Assembly (NCBI GenBank): GCA_903930665.1
Contig: CAIYZI010000432.1
Location: forward strand, 1 to 7,062
Length of the DNA stretch: 7,062 bases
Direction: 5' to 3'
Origin: an uncultured beta proteobacterium
Lineage (GTDB): Bacteria; Pseudomonadota; Gammaproteobacteria; Burkholderiales; Burkholderiaceae
Below the pieces are notes generated by a model. The model did no database searches and was not told where the DNA came from. It was given only the letters and a program-made list of their open reading frames with translations. Position numbers and translations under genes: made by a program. This document shows, piece by piece, positions 1-5,614 of the stretch (the first letter of the stretch is position 1; every line of letters begins with the position of its first letter).

Positions 1-25
1 AAGCAGGCTGCAGTTTCTAAAAAAC

Positions 26-61
26 AAAAAACCCAGTAAACATAAATTTACTGGGTTTTTT
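26..61. terminator. Strong intrinsic terminator, probably bidirectional
   Basis: A perfect 10-bp stem (acccagtaaa at 31-40 with tttactgggt at 47-56) closes a 6-base loop. It is extended by an A-run at 26-30 pairing with the T-run at 57-61. The T-tract after the stem on the plus strand, and the equivalent on the minus strand, let it stop transcription from both sides. It would serve the gene that ends just to the left (a TAA at 18-20 or 37-39, depending on frame; too little is visible to identify it) and, before integration, the tRNA-Asp gene read from the right. Confidence 0.85.
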
Positions 62-65
62 AATT

Positions 66-79
66 TGGCGGAGCGGACG
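66..79 (-). other. Attachment-site scar: 3' end of a tRNA-Asp gene
   Basis: Read on the minus strand these 14 bases are CGTCCGCTCCGCCA. That is the 3' end of a tRNA with an encoded CCA, discriminator G and acceptor strand CCGCTCC, plus three bases of the T stem. A 5' acceptor strand GGAGCGG with G73 is the pattern of bacterial tRNA-Asp(GUC), recalled from E. coli. Further into the gene (from 80) no T loop, anticodon arm or other tRNA part follows, so this is a remnant and not a functional tRNA. A tyrosine integrase gene starts 171 bp away, as expected for an element integrated in a tRNA 3' end. The intact tRNA should lie at the other, unseen junction. Confidence 0.72.
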
Positions 80-116
80 TCTGCCAACGATCAAATCATT
101 AGAAATCAATAGAAAA

Positions 117-153
117 TATTAATAAGCCATAAAACCCCTTTATTAATAGGCTT
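117..153. repeat. AT-rich repeats between att core and integrase
   Basis: The octamer tattaata occurs at 117-124 and again at 141-148, exactly 24 bp apart. An inverted pair, aagcc (124-128) and ggctt (149-153), overlaps them. Position between the att core and the integrase gene suggests binding or bending sites for integrase, excisionase or IHF-type proteins. That role is inferred from location only. Confidence 0.3.
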
Positions 154-209
154 TCAGCCCATAATTAGTCCAATAAGAAACATTAGAGTAAGTTAAAATT
201 AACGCATAT

Positions 210-245
210 TTTGTGGGTTAATTTGTGGGTCAGATTGGGGGTTAG
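210..245 (+). repeat. Three 12-bp direct repeats upstream of the integrase
   Basis: The motif tttgtgggt occurs at 210-218 and 222-230, and a degenerate copy (attgggggt, 7 of 9 identical) sits at 234-242, all in exact 12-bp register. The third copy runs into the integrase ribosome binding site. Such GTGGGT repeats between the att core and the gene are typical places for integrase arm-type binding sites, and their position could also allow integrase to repress its own synthesis. The repeats are seen directly; the role is inferred. Confidence 0.55.
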
Positions 246-250
246 GAATA

Positions 251-1510
251 ATGGCAAAAGAAATTAATAAGCTAGATGCATTGACCGTGAGCAAACAGAC
301 CAAGCAAGGACGCTATGGCGACGGCAATGGCCTTTATCTGCAAGTAACCGCCACAGGAAATAAATCATGGCTATTTCGCTATATGCGAGACGGCAAAGCC
401 CGTGAAATGGGTTTGGGCGCGACATCTGCCATCCCTTTGAAGGATGCCCGCAAGAAAGTCGGCGAATTGCGCGCCCTACTTTTGGATGGTAAAGATCCAT
501 TGGGGGAGCGTCAGGCCAAGGTAATCGCCATAAAGAAGGCCAAGGCCAAAAGCAAAACGTTCGAACAATGCGTGAATCTATTCCTAGCCCGCAAGACCTT
601 TGGCAATGAGAAACACGGCAAACAATGGCGTAGCACCCTAGAAACCTACGCCTACCCGCATTTAAAAGATTTACCGGTATCGGCCATTGATATTACCGAT
701 ATTAAGGAAGTTTTGGATCCAATATGGAAAACGAAGACAGAGACGGCCTCACGTCTACAGGGTCGAATCAAATCCGTTATCGACTTTGCAATCGTTTCTG
801 GTTATCGTGAAAAATCTAACCCTGCCATCTGGTCTGGCTACTTGGACACACAATACGATGCACCGGAAAAGATTAAGACCGTCGTGCATATGCCCGCTAT
901 GCCATACAGTGAACTTCATTATTTTATCCAAGCACTCAGAAAACACGGGGCTACTAGCGCAAAGGCCTTGGAATTTCTAATCCTAACGGCCGTTCGGTCT
1001 GAGTCAGTCAGATCTGCAACATGGGCGCAGATTGATAAAAAGGCAAAGGTCTGGACAATTCCCAAACAATTCACCAAGACTAAAAAGCGCGATCATGCAG
1101 TGCCGCTATCCGATGAAGCCATGACCTTGCTCGAAGAATTGCCAACCTTTGACGAGACCGATTTAATCTTCCCCGCGCCAACATTGGTAAAAATGAGCGA
1201 TTCAGCTATTAGTAAGCTGATGCGCGAAATGCGGGCAAATAAAGAATTTACTGGCATTGGCGTACCGCATGGTTTTAGATCTACTTTCTCAACGTGGCGA
1301 CTAGAGCGTACTACCTACTCACAAGAATTAGGCGAGTTTTGTCTTATGCATGAAGTCGGAGATGCGGTCTATAAAGCCTATCAGCGTAGCGATGGCCTAG
1401 AGAAACGCCGTCAGATCATGCAAGATTGGTCTACCTTCATCAATACACCATACGTGGAAGCGAAGGGCGATAACGTAGTCGATATGCGTAACAAAAAAGC
1501 TGCGGCGTAA
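251..1510 (+). CDS. int: P4-type tyrosine integrase
   Basis: This 419-aa protein would carry out site-specific recombination between the tRNA-Asp attB and the element attP. Residues about 5-90 form the N-terminal DUF4102-type domain of P4-like integrases (RYGDGNGLYLQV at 21-32, then KSWLFRYMRDGKAREMGLG). Residues about 100-200 are the core-binding domain. From about 215 comes the catalytic domain with the expected residues: R249 (TAVRSESVR), a probable catalytic lysine near K278, H340 and R343 (PHGFRSTF), H367 (LMH) and the nucleophile Y377 (YKAYQRSD, followed by the usual EKRRQIMQDW). No catalytic residue appears lost and the length is normal for the family. The ATG at 251 follows an AGGA at 244-247 and gives the standard N terminus. 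The gene reads away from the att scar. A promoter is not clear; a TAAAAT at 194-199 lacks a convincing -35. Confidence 0.95.
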   Translation: MAKEINKLDALTVSKQTKQGRYGDGNGLYLQVTATGNKSWLFRYMRDGKAREMGLGATSAIPLKDARKKVGELRALLLDGKDPLGERQAKVIAIKKAKAKSKTFEQCVNLFLARKTFGNEKHGKQWRSTLETYAYPHLKDLPVSAIDITDIKEVLDPIWKTKTETASRLQGRIKSVIDFAIVSGYREKSNPAIWSGYLDTQYDAPEKIKTVVHMPAMPYSELHYFIQALRKHGATSAKALEFLILTAVRSESVRSATWAQIDKKAKVWTIPKQFTKTKKRDHAVPLSDEAMTLLEELPTFDETDLIFPAPTLVKMSDSAISKLMREMRANKEFTGIGVPHGFRSTFSTWRLERTTYSQELGEFCLMHEVGDAVYKAYQRSDGLEKRRQIMQDWSTFINTPYVEAKGDNVVDMRNKKAAA

Positions 1511-1525
1511 CTTTTTATCAGTTTT

Positions 1526-1542
1526 GTAAAAGATACTTTTAC
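1526..1542. repeat. 17-bp perfect dyad behind the integrase
   Basis: The arms gtaaaag (1526-1532) and cttttac (1536-1542) flank a 3-base centre. The dyad starts 16 bases after the integrase stop and touches the larger dyad at 1543-1571. It lacks the T-tract of a canonical terminator, so a protein-binding site is at least as likely as a transcript stop. Confidence 0.6.
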
Positions 1543-1571
1543 CAACAACAAATAATTATTATTTGTTGTTG
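1543..1571. promoter_or_regulatory. 29-bp perfect palindrome, probable operator
   Basis: The arms caacaacaaataat (1543-1556) and attatttgttgttg (1558-1571) are perfect 14-bp inverted repeats around a single base, T1557. The right end overlaps TTGACA at 1569-1574, a consensus -35 hexamer. A dimeric regulator bound here would block the promoter reading toward the AlpA and primase genes. A single-base loop makes a useful RNA hairpin unlikely and no T-run follows, so I favour operator over terminator. The binding protein is unknown; the AlpA-like protein, integrase and XRE protein are all candidates. Confidence 0.6.
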
Positions 1572-1598
1572 ACAATACCTAAATGAGCTTATTAAACT
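1569..1598 (+). promoter_or_regulatory. Candidate sigma70 promoter for the AlpA/primase operon
   Basis: A consensus -35 TTGACA at 1569-1574 is followed after 18 bases by TAAACT at 1593-1598 (4 of 6 matches to TATAAT). The promoter would give a leader of about 130 nt before the AlpA-like start codon. The -35 lies inside the right arm of the 29-bp palindrome, which fits repression by a dyad-binding protein. The weak -10 keeps this a candidate. Confidence 0.45.
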
Positions 1599-1666
1599 GA
1601 AGGCTAATAGGACATACGCACCACCCCATCCATTTTTATGCCCGCGATGGGAAGGCGATGTCGACA

Positions 1667-1725
1667 CAGTGGACAGAGTATTGAATTACTCAGTGGGCGA
1701 AATGTAATTAATCGCTTTTCCACTG
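1667..1725 (+). promoter_or_regulatory. Structured leader with two alternative pairings before the AlpA start
   Basis: In the predicted leader, ccactg at 1720-1725 can pair with either of two upstream cagtgg copies, at 1667-1672 and 1691-1696. The nearer pairing is supported by gcga (1697-1700) with tcgc (1712-1715) and a bulge of four T, and it ends at the Shine-Dalgarno GGAGA (1725-1729). A further small stem, gagta (1676-1680) with tactc (1687-1691), would compete with it. Such mutually exclusive stems beside a ribosome binding site suggest translation or termination control. No experimental support is implied. Confidence 0.35.
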
Positions 1726-1734
1726 GAGAATTAA

Positions 1735-1986
1735 ATGTCCGCATTAGAAAATCCTGATCGCTTAGTGCGACTGAATGCTATTCTAGGCCGCAAAGCAGTT
1801 ATAGATCAAAAAAATCAAAAAGTATTAAAAGAGGCAATAACGCCCCTAATTCCGGTCTGCAAAGCTACTTGGTACGCTGGCATGAAAAGCGGCATGTACC
1901 CTGCTGGCATAAGAATATCGCCTCGGGTAGTCATGTGGCGTCTATCAGACGTGATGGCTATTGTTAACCGCAACCCAAATAAATAA
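1735..1986 (+). CDS. AlpA-family small DNA-binding regulator (excisionase-like)
   Basis: This 83-aa protein ends in the compact AlpA winged-helix domain, a MerR-like fold. Residues about 38-78 contain IPVCKATWYAGMKSGMYP followed by GIRISPRVVMWRLSDVMAIV, which match the family pattern of recognition helix, G-x-(F/Y)-P turn, 'lgpRavaWresEv' wing and final helix. AlpA-family proteins act in P4-like elements as transcription activators of the integrase or as excisionases. The N-terminal 35 residues are an unusual extension with no recognised motif. The ATG has a good Shine-Dalgarno (GGAGA at 1725-1729). The position between integrase and primase-helicase is typical of P4-type elements. A role in excision and operon control is family-based inference. 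Confidence 0.82.
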   Translation: MSALENPDRLVRLNAILGRKAVIDQKNQKVLKEAITPLIPVCKATWYAGMKSGMYPAGIRISPRVVMWRLSDVMAIVNRNPNK

Positions 1987-1989
1987 AAA

Positions 1990-2020
1990 CCAGACACGCT
2001 TGTAAGCATGTCTGGCCTTT
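1990..2020 (+). terminator. Hairpin after the AlpA gene, possible attenuator
   Basis: The sequences ccagacacgctt (1990-2001) and aagcatgtctgg (2004-2015) form a stem with one mismatch just four bases after the AlpA-like stop codon. Only a short CCTTT follows, so termination is probably partial. It may reduce transcription into the primase-helicase gene instead of ending it. Confidence 0.45.
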
Positions 2021-2054
2021 AATAAATCCACTATCTGCTAGTGGTGATTTTATT
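2021..2054 (+). terminator. Second hairpin before the primase gene
   Basis: The core stem is ccacta (2028-2033) with tagtgg (2039-2044) around a 5-base loop. It extends through aataaat (2021-2027) with the near-complementary attttatt (2047-2054). It stands directly behind the first hairpin and 56 bp before the primase-helicase start. The pair looks like a two-step attenuator or insulator between regulator and replication gene. The U-rich 3' side supports termination, but it is interrupted by A and G. Confidence 0.4.
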
Positions 2055-2110
2055 GGGTTTGATTTAGCTATGCAAGAGTTGTCTGGTCTCTCAAATACTG
2101 AAAGACCTTT

Positions 2111-4444
2111 ATGCAACAAATTACAAATAGAGAATTTTTATCTGTCCTATTTTCCGATAAAGCGGAAGATGCCTGTATATGGATTAACTCACATGAAGGC
2201 AATCCAGCCGAATATGCAGAAAAAGGAGAAGGCGGAAAGTTTTGGAAAGGCCGCTATATCCATAAGCCAGAAGATTGCGACATAGATTATGGCGATCGGA
2301 ACGCCTACTACTGCCCCACTTCACTTAAAAAACGTGATCGACGTATAAAAAGACAAATTGAGTATGCATTAAGCTTGCATGCAGTCGTTTTAGATGATGC
2401 AAATAATATTGATTTTGAGCCTACCTACATTCTTGAAACATCTTCCGGCAACTGCCAAGTCGGCTTAAAGTTAAAAGAGCCAATCACCAATATAGCTATA
2501 GGCTCACGGCTAATAGAAGAGCTAGTTATACAAAACCGAGTCGCAAACGATAAAAGCGGCAATAACCTTGTCCGGTATGTGCGCCTACCTTGCGGATCAA
2601 ACGGAAAGTATGAACCACCCTGCCGCAATCAAATGTTGGTATGGAATCCAGATAAAACCTTCACTCTCAAGGAAGTTTGCGGCCTGCTTGGATTAAATTT
2701 CAATTACATTGTGGGCGTTAGCGCCACAATCCCCTTTAATACCCCCATAGCTTCTAATTACATAGTTAGTGATCTAAAAAATATCCTCACTAGCGATTGG
2801 AGCGTAAACGATATAGCTATGGCTAATCTAGACCGATGGGTGCCAGATCTTTTCCCTCAAGCGGAGGTAACACAGGGCAATTATCGAGTTAGTAGTAAAT
2901 CATTAGGGCGCGATTTACAGGAGGATATTTCCATCCACAAAAATGGTATTGTGGATTTTGGAATATCGGATCAAGGTGATCCGCGAAATGGCAAGCGCAC
3001 CCCAATCGAGCTTGTGGCTGAACATCAATTTGGAGATATCACGCAAGCTGCTGACGCGCTTGGGTGGCTTCGTGAGAAGCTAGGCATACCCCAAATCGAT
3101 GACCCTATAGATGGTACAGAATTGGCGCTGCTGCGTACGGGAACAGAGCACTCCACTGCGCTGGCATTCAAACAAAGAAATGCGGGCAAACTGAAATACA
3201 ACGTCACCACTAAGAAATGGCTTTTATGGGACGGCAAGTGCTATGTGGTGGACGAGTTAAATCAAGCGATCTACGAGTGTCGGCAACTTGCCACCAGTTT
3301 GGTCAATTCCAAAGCGGCGCAGAAACACTCATTCTTTAAAGCCGTTGACCTTATAGCTAGAAGTGATCCAGCATTTGCTGTAAGTAACTCCGCCTTTGAC
3401 GTTGATAATTACCTGCTAAACACGCCAGATGGCGTGATAGACCTTAGAAATGGTTTAACGCGCCCGCACGACTCCGCATTGCTACTGAGCAAGATAACCC
3501 TCGTCGGGATGGCTGATGATTATGGCGTGCGTTTTCCCCAGTTTCTAAATGAGATTACTTGCGGCGATGAGCAAATAGCTAAATTCTTACAAGTAGCGCT
3601 GGGCGCGTGCCTATCAGGTGCGATCGAATCCCACTGGATGATGTTCTGGATCGGCACTGGCCGTAATGGGAAAAACACTTTGGGCGACGCGGTAATGAAT
3701 ATCTTTAATGATTACGCCCGAAAAATTCCCGCCCGCGTGCTAATGAACAACAAAAACGAAGGACATCCAACTGAGATCGCTCAATTATGGGGATCCCGAC
3801 TGGCAGTGGGATCTGAAGTCGAGCAAACATCATTTTGGAGCGAATCGAAATTAAACGAATTAACGGGTGACCAGATCATCGCGGGTAGATTTATGGGCTG
3901 CGATTGGTTTAATTTTTCAAAATCGTGGAAGTTTCTTATATATGGCAACCATAGACCGCGCCTAAACAGTATCACTCCCGCTGTAAAGGCCAGAATAAAA
4001 ATGGTGCCTTTTAAAGCAGATTTTTCCTTAAGTGGTGACCCCGATTTACCCGCTAAATTAAAACAGGAATACCCAAACATATTGAGATGGCTAGTTGATG
4101 GTCACCAGATGTGGCTGGAGGGAGGAAAAAAGTTGCCGCCGTGTACCGCAATTGATGCCGAGATGGATGACTACCTAGATACACAGGCCACCATCGAAAA
4201 TTGGATGGATCAATCCCTGACTGTATGCGAGGACTGGCACCGTGCATCCTGCCTATATGAGAACTATAGATTTTGGAAAGAAACTCGTGGCGAACATGCT
4301 TCTTCAATGGTTGTTTGGGCGGAAAACATGAAAAAACGCTTTTCGGCCAGACGCACCGCGATGGGGGCTTTTTACCAAGCAAAAATCGTCAGCGACGACT
4401 ACATACCCAGCCATTTTGCCAACGCCACCCTGCCAAAGACTTAA
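2111..4444 (+). CDS. P4-type replication protein: primase plus SF3 helicase
   Basis: This 777-aa protein would initiate and drive replication of the excised element by priming DNA synthesis and unwinding the template. Residues about 1-200 resemble the RepB-like primase domain of the archaeo-eukaryotic primase group: an acidic strand AVVLDD (91-96), YILETSSGNCQVGLKL (106-121) and RYVRLPCGSNGK (155-166). Residues about 277-325 (VDFGISDQGD, then TPIELVAEHQFGDITQAADALGWL) resemble a segment common in phage primases. The C-terminal half is the D5/P4 superfamily 3 helicase: NTPDGVIDLRNG (437-448), Walker A GTGRNGKN (515-522), Walker B-like GSRLAVGSEVE (561-571), sensor/motif C YGNHRP (611-616) and a candidate arginine finger R628. 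Walker A has Asn in place of the usual Ser/Thr at 522. The ATG at 2111 has only a weak GAAAGA upstream, so translation may be kept low. Iteron-like repeats follow the stop by 30 bp. Confidence 0.92.
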   Translation: MQQITNREFLSVLFSDKAEDACIWINSHEGNPAEYAEKGEGGKFWKGRYIHKPEDCDIDYGDRNAYYCPTSLKKRDRRIKRQIEYALSLHAVVLDDANNIDFEPTYILETSSGNCQVGLKLKEPITNIAIGSRLIEELVIQNRVANDKSGNNLVRYVRLPCGSNGKYEPPCRNQMLVWNPDKTFTLKEVCGLLGLNFNYIVGVSATIPFNTPIASNYIVSDLKNILTSDWSVNDIAMANLDRWVPDLFPQAEVTQGNYRVSSKSLGRDLQEDISIHKNGIVDFGISDQGDPRNGKRTPIELVAEHQFGDITQAADALGWLREKLGIPQIDDPIDGTELALLRTGTEHSTALAFKQRNAGKLKYNVTTKKWLLWDGKCYVVDELNQAIYECRQLATSLVNSKAAQKHSFFKAVDLIARSDPAFAVSNSAFDVDNYLLNTPDGVIDLRNGLTRPHDSALLLSKITLVGMADDYGVRFPQFLNEITCGDEQIAKFLQVALGACLSGAIESHWMMFWIGTGRNGKNTLGDAVMNIFNDYARKIPARVLMNNKNEGHPTEIAQLWGSRLAVGSEVEQTSFWSESKLNELTGDQIIAGRFMGCDWFNFSKSWKFLIYGNHRPRLNSITPAVKARIKMVPFKADFSLSGDPDLPAKLKQEYPNILRWLVDGHQMWLEGGKKLPPCTAIDAEMDDYLDTQATIENWMDQSLTVCEDWHRASCLYENYRFWKETRGEHASSMVVWAENMKKRFSARRTAMGAFYQAKIVSDDYIPSHFANATLPKT

Positions 4445-4473
4445 ACCATGGGAAAACGAAAAAAACACCGTTA

Positions 4474-4561
4474 GTGTAGGGTTGTGTAGGGTTATAGATT
4501 GGTCTCTAAGAAACGCATCAAATCCTATAGAAGGTCTAAACAACCCTACACAACCCTACAC
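4474..4561. repeat. Inverted pair of tandem 10-bp repeats, candidate replication origin
   Basis: The left arm 4474-4493 is gtgtagggtt twice in tandem. The right arm 4542-4561 is its exact reverse complement (aaccctacac twice). The arms are 48 bp apart, so four copies of one 10-bp unit are arranged two-by-two in opposite orientation. One helical turn per unit puts both copies of an arm on the same DNA face. The array starts 30 bp after the primase-helicase gene. In P4, the alpha protein binds short iterons at ori and crr, so this array is the best origin candidate here. The spacer carries a weaker repeat (tatag followed by ggtct, near 4493-4505 and 4526-4537). Confidence 0.72.
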
Positions 4562-4568
4562 ACTTTTT

Positions 4569-4626
4569 CGGGTACCCGCCGATTTTTCTGATGTTTTTCG
4601 TGGATACGGCAGTAGCGATTCCACGA
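4569..4626 (+). promoter_or_regulatory. Palindrome, T-rich tracts and stem-loop between origin repeats and next gene
   Basis: A 10-bp perfect palindrome, cgggtacccg, lies at 4569-4578, 8 bp after the iteron array. T-rich tracts follow (gatttttctgatgttttt within 4581-4598). Then tcgtgga (4598-4604) and tccacga (4620-4626) form a 7-bp stem with a 15-base loop. The T-rich stretch beside iterons would suit an unwinding region and the stem-loop a priming or attenuation structure. These roles are inferred from position. No convincing promoter hexamers were found for the downstream genes. Confidence 0.35.
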
Positions 4627-4669
4627 TCACAAGCATTTTTAACCAACAACTAATTTTTAAGGATTAAGT

Positions 4670-5107
4670 ATGAATCTGACTGAACCACTACCGATTTATC
4701 TTAGTAAAAAGCCTGCCAACATTTTGATTATCACCCGCGCAAAATTAATTCAGAACGACACGCTACAAATTTCTCTTGAGCGGATGTTCGAACGTGATGA
4801 TGCTGAGAAATGGATGCCAACGCGACTAAAAAAACAATATAAAGGTTGGCTCAAAAGCGCCGCACCGCTGGCTATTATTTGCAGCGCGCCCCTACATCAT
4901 CAAATTTTAGGGACTAATTTCGTTTTGTTAGAGCAGGATTTAACAGATCTTATCGACACCCTCACCAAAAGAAAGGGCGATATTTGCGTGGTGACATCTG
5001 GAAGTGAGAGTTTAAAAATGTGCGTGGCAGAAATATTATGCAACCTGCCCCGGGTGGGTGGGGATACCAATCAAAGCCATCCACTTACATTAAACCCAGA
5101 AAGGTAA
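4670..5107 (+). CDS. Unrecognised 145-aa protein, first gene of a three-gene run
   Basis: I do not recognise this family. The ATG has a good Shine-Dalgarno (AAGGA at 4659-4663, spacing 6). No signal peptide or membrane segment is obvious. The protein shows alternating hydrophobic strands and helices: ANILIITRAKLI (16-27), a charged stretch ERMFERDDAEKWMPTRLKKQ (37-56), PLAIICSA (66-73), FVLLEQDLTDLIDTL (84-98) and DICVVTSGSESLKMCVAEIL (104-123). The strand-then-GSES pattern could suggest an alpha/beta fold, but there is no diagnostic motif. The C terminus from about 128 is polar and probably disordered. It lies just behind the candidate origin and 3 bp before the DUF5681 gene, so the two are almost certainly co-transcribed. 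A role in replication control or helper interaction is only a guess. Confidence 0.8.
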   Translation: MNLTEPLPIYLSKKPANILIITRAKLIQNDTLQISLERMFERDDAEKWMPTRLKKQYKGWLKSAAPLAIICSAPLHHQILGTNFVLLEQDLTDLIDTLTKRKGDICVVTSGSESLKMCVAEILCNLPRVGGDTNQSHPLTLNPER

Positions 5108-5110
5108 GCT

Positions 5111-5614
5111 ATGAACTATCAGATGAATGCTACTGAAGGTGAAAATGACCATCAAGTGATGGCTGTTGATGATGAAAAACCACTGAAAGATCAAAACAAA
5201 AGCAAACCTATCCATCGATTCAAAAAAGGCCAAAGTGGCAATCCCGCAGGGAGAAAAGCAGGAAGTGGAATTATCGGCAAACTACGCAAACAACTAGAAA
5301 CCGCCGCGCCCGAAATCGTCACCAAATTAATTGAAAATGCGAAAGCTGGCGATTCAATGGCAATGCGCGTCATTGTGGATCGCATATTGCCAGCCCACAA
5401 ACCACAACTGCCAGCTATTAACCTACGTATTCCCGATGGATCACCACTTGAACGTGCAGGTGCAGTGCTAGATGCTGCCATACGGGGTGAGATCAGCCCA
5501 GATCAAGCGCAAGCGATTATTTCGATACAAGGTGATCTTGTCCGATTGCGCGAGTCTGAAGAGCTTGAGAGGCGTCTAATGGCACTTGAGCAGAAAGCGA
5601 TTATTGATGTCTAA
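5111..5614 (+). CDS. DUF5681-type phage/mobile-element protein
   Basis: This 167-aa protein carries the DUF5681 signature FKKGQSGNPAGR (37-48) after a charged, probably disordered N terminus. It continues with the usual family body: GIIGKLRKQLETAAPEIVTKLIENA, DSMAMRVIVDRILPAHKPQLP (81-101), the ERAGAVLDAAIRGEISPDQA region (114-133) and a helical, coiled-coil-prone C terminus with many E/R/L (about 143-163). No catalytic motif is known to me for the family. In phages such genes often lie close to the large terminase, so a small-terminase-like or DNA-binding role has some contextual appeal, but it is unproven. The basic GQSGNPAGR loop would suit nucleic-acid contact. AAAGG at 5100-5104 sits 6 bases before the ATG. 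Its 3' end overlaps the next gene. An alternative in-frame ATG lies at 5123. Confidence 0.82.
   Translation: MNYQMNATEGENDHQVMAVDDEKPLKDQNKSKPIHRFKKGQSGNPAGRKAGSGIIGKLRKQLETAAPEIVTKLIENAKAGDSMAMRVIVDRILPAHKPQLPAINLRIPDGSPLERAGAVLDAAIRGEISPDQAQAIISIQGDLVRLRESEELERRLMALEQKAIIDV

Noticed and set aside
1..39. 3' end of an upstream protein gene
   Set aside because: Two frames end here (TAA at 18-20 and at 37-39) and only 5 to 12 codons are visible. Neither can be preferred or identified, so no gene was annotated.
66..150. A complete tRNA-Asp gene on the minus strand
   Set aside because: Only the 3' 14 bases fit. No T loop (GTTCGA), anticodon arm, D arm or 5' acceptor strand follows, so it is a remnant.
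1526..1571. Intrinsic terminator(s) for the integrase gene
   Set aside because: The stems are perfect, but the loops are 3 and 1 bases and no T-tract follows on the plus strand. A consensus -35 inside the second dyad makes an operator more likely.
2070..2285. A 71-codon plus-strand reading frame overlapping the primase start
   Set aside because: It overlaps the strongly supported primase-helicase gene in another frame, has no Shine-Dalgarno and shows no recognisable protein pattern.
4474..4561. A transcription terminator hairpin after the primase gene
   Set aside because: The arms are 48 bp apart and each is a tandem duplication, which fits protein-binding iterons better. A T-run at 4564-4568 follows the second arm, so a side role in termination cannot be excluded.
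4474..4561. CRISPR array
   Set aside because: The units are 10 bp and tandem or inverted, without unique spacers of regular length, and no cas genes are present.
5586..5606. Earlier start for the 64-aa gene
   Set aside because: The ATG at 5586 lies 29 bases inside the DUF5681 gene without a ribosome binding site. The ATG at 5607 gives the usual short overlap.
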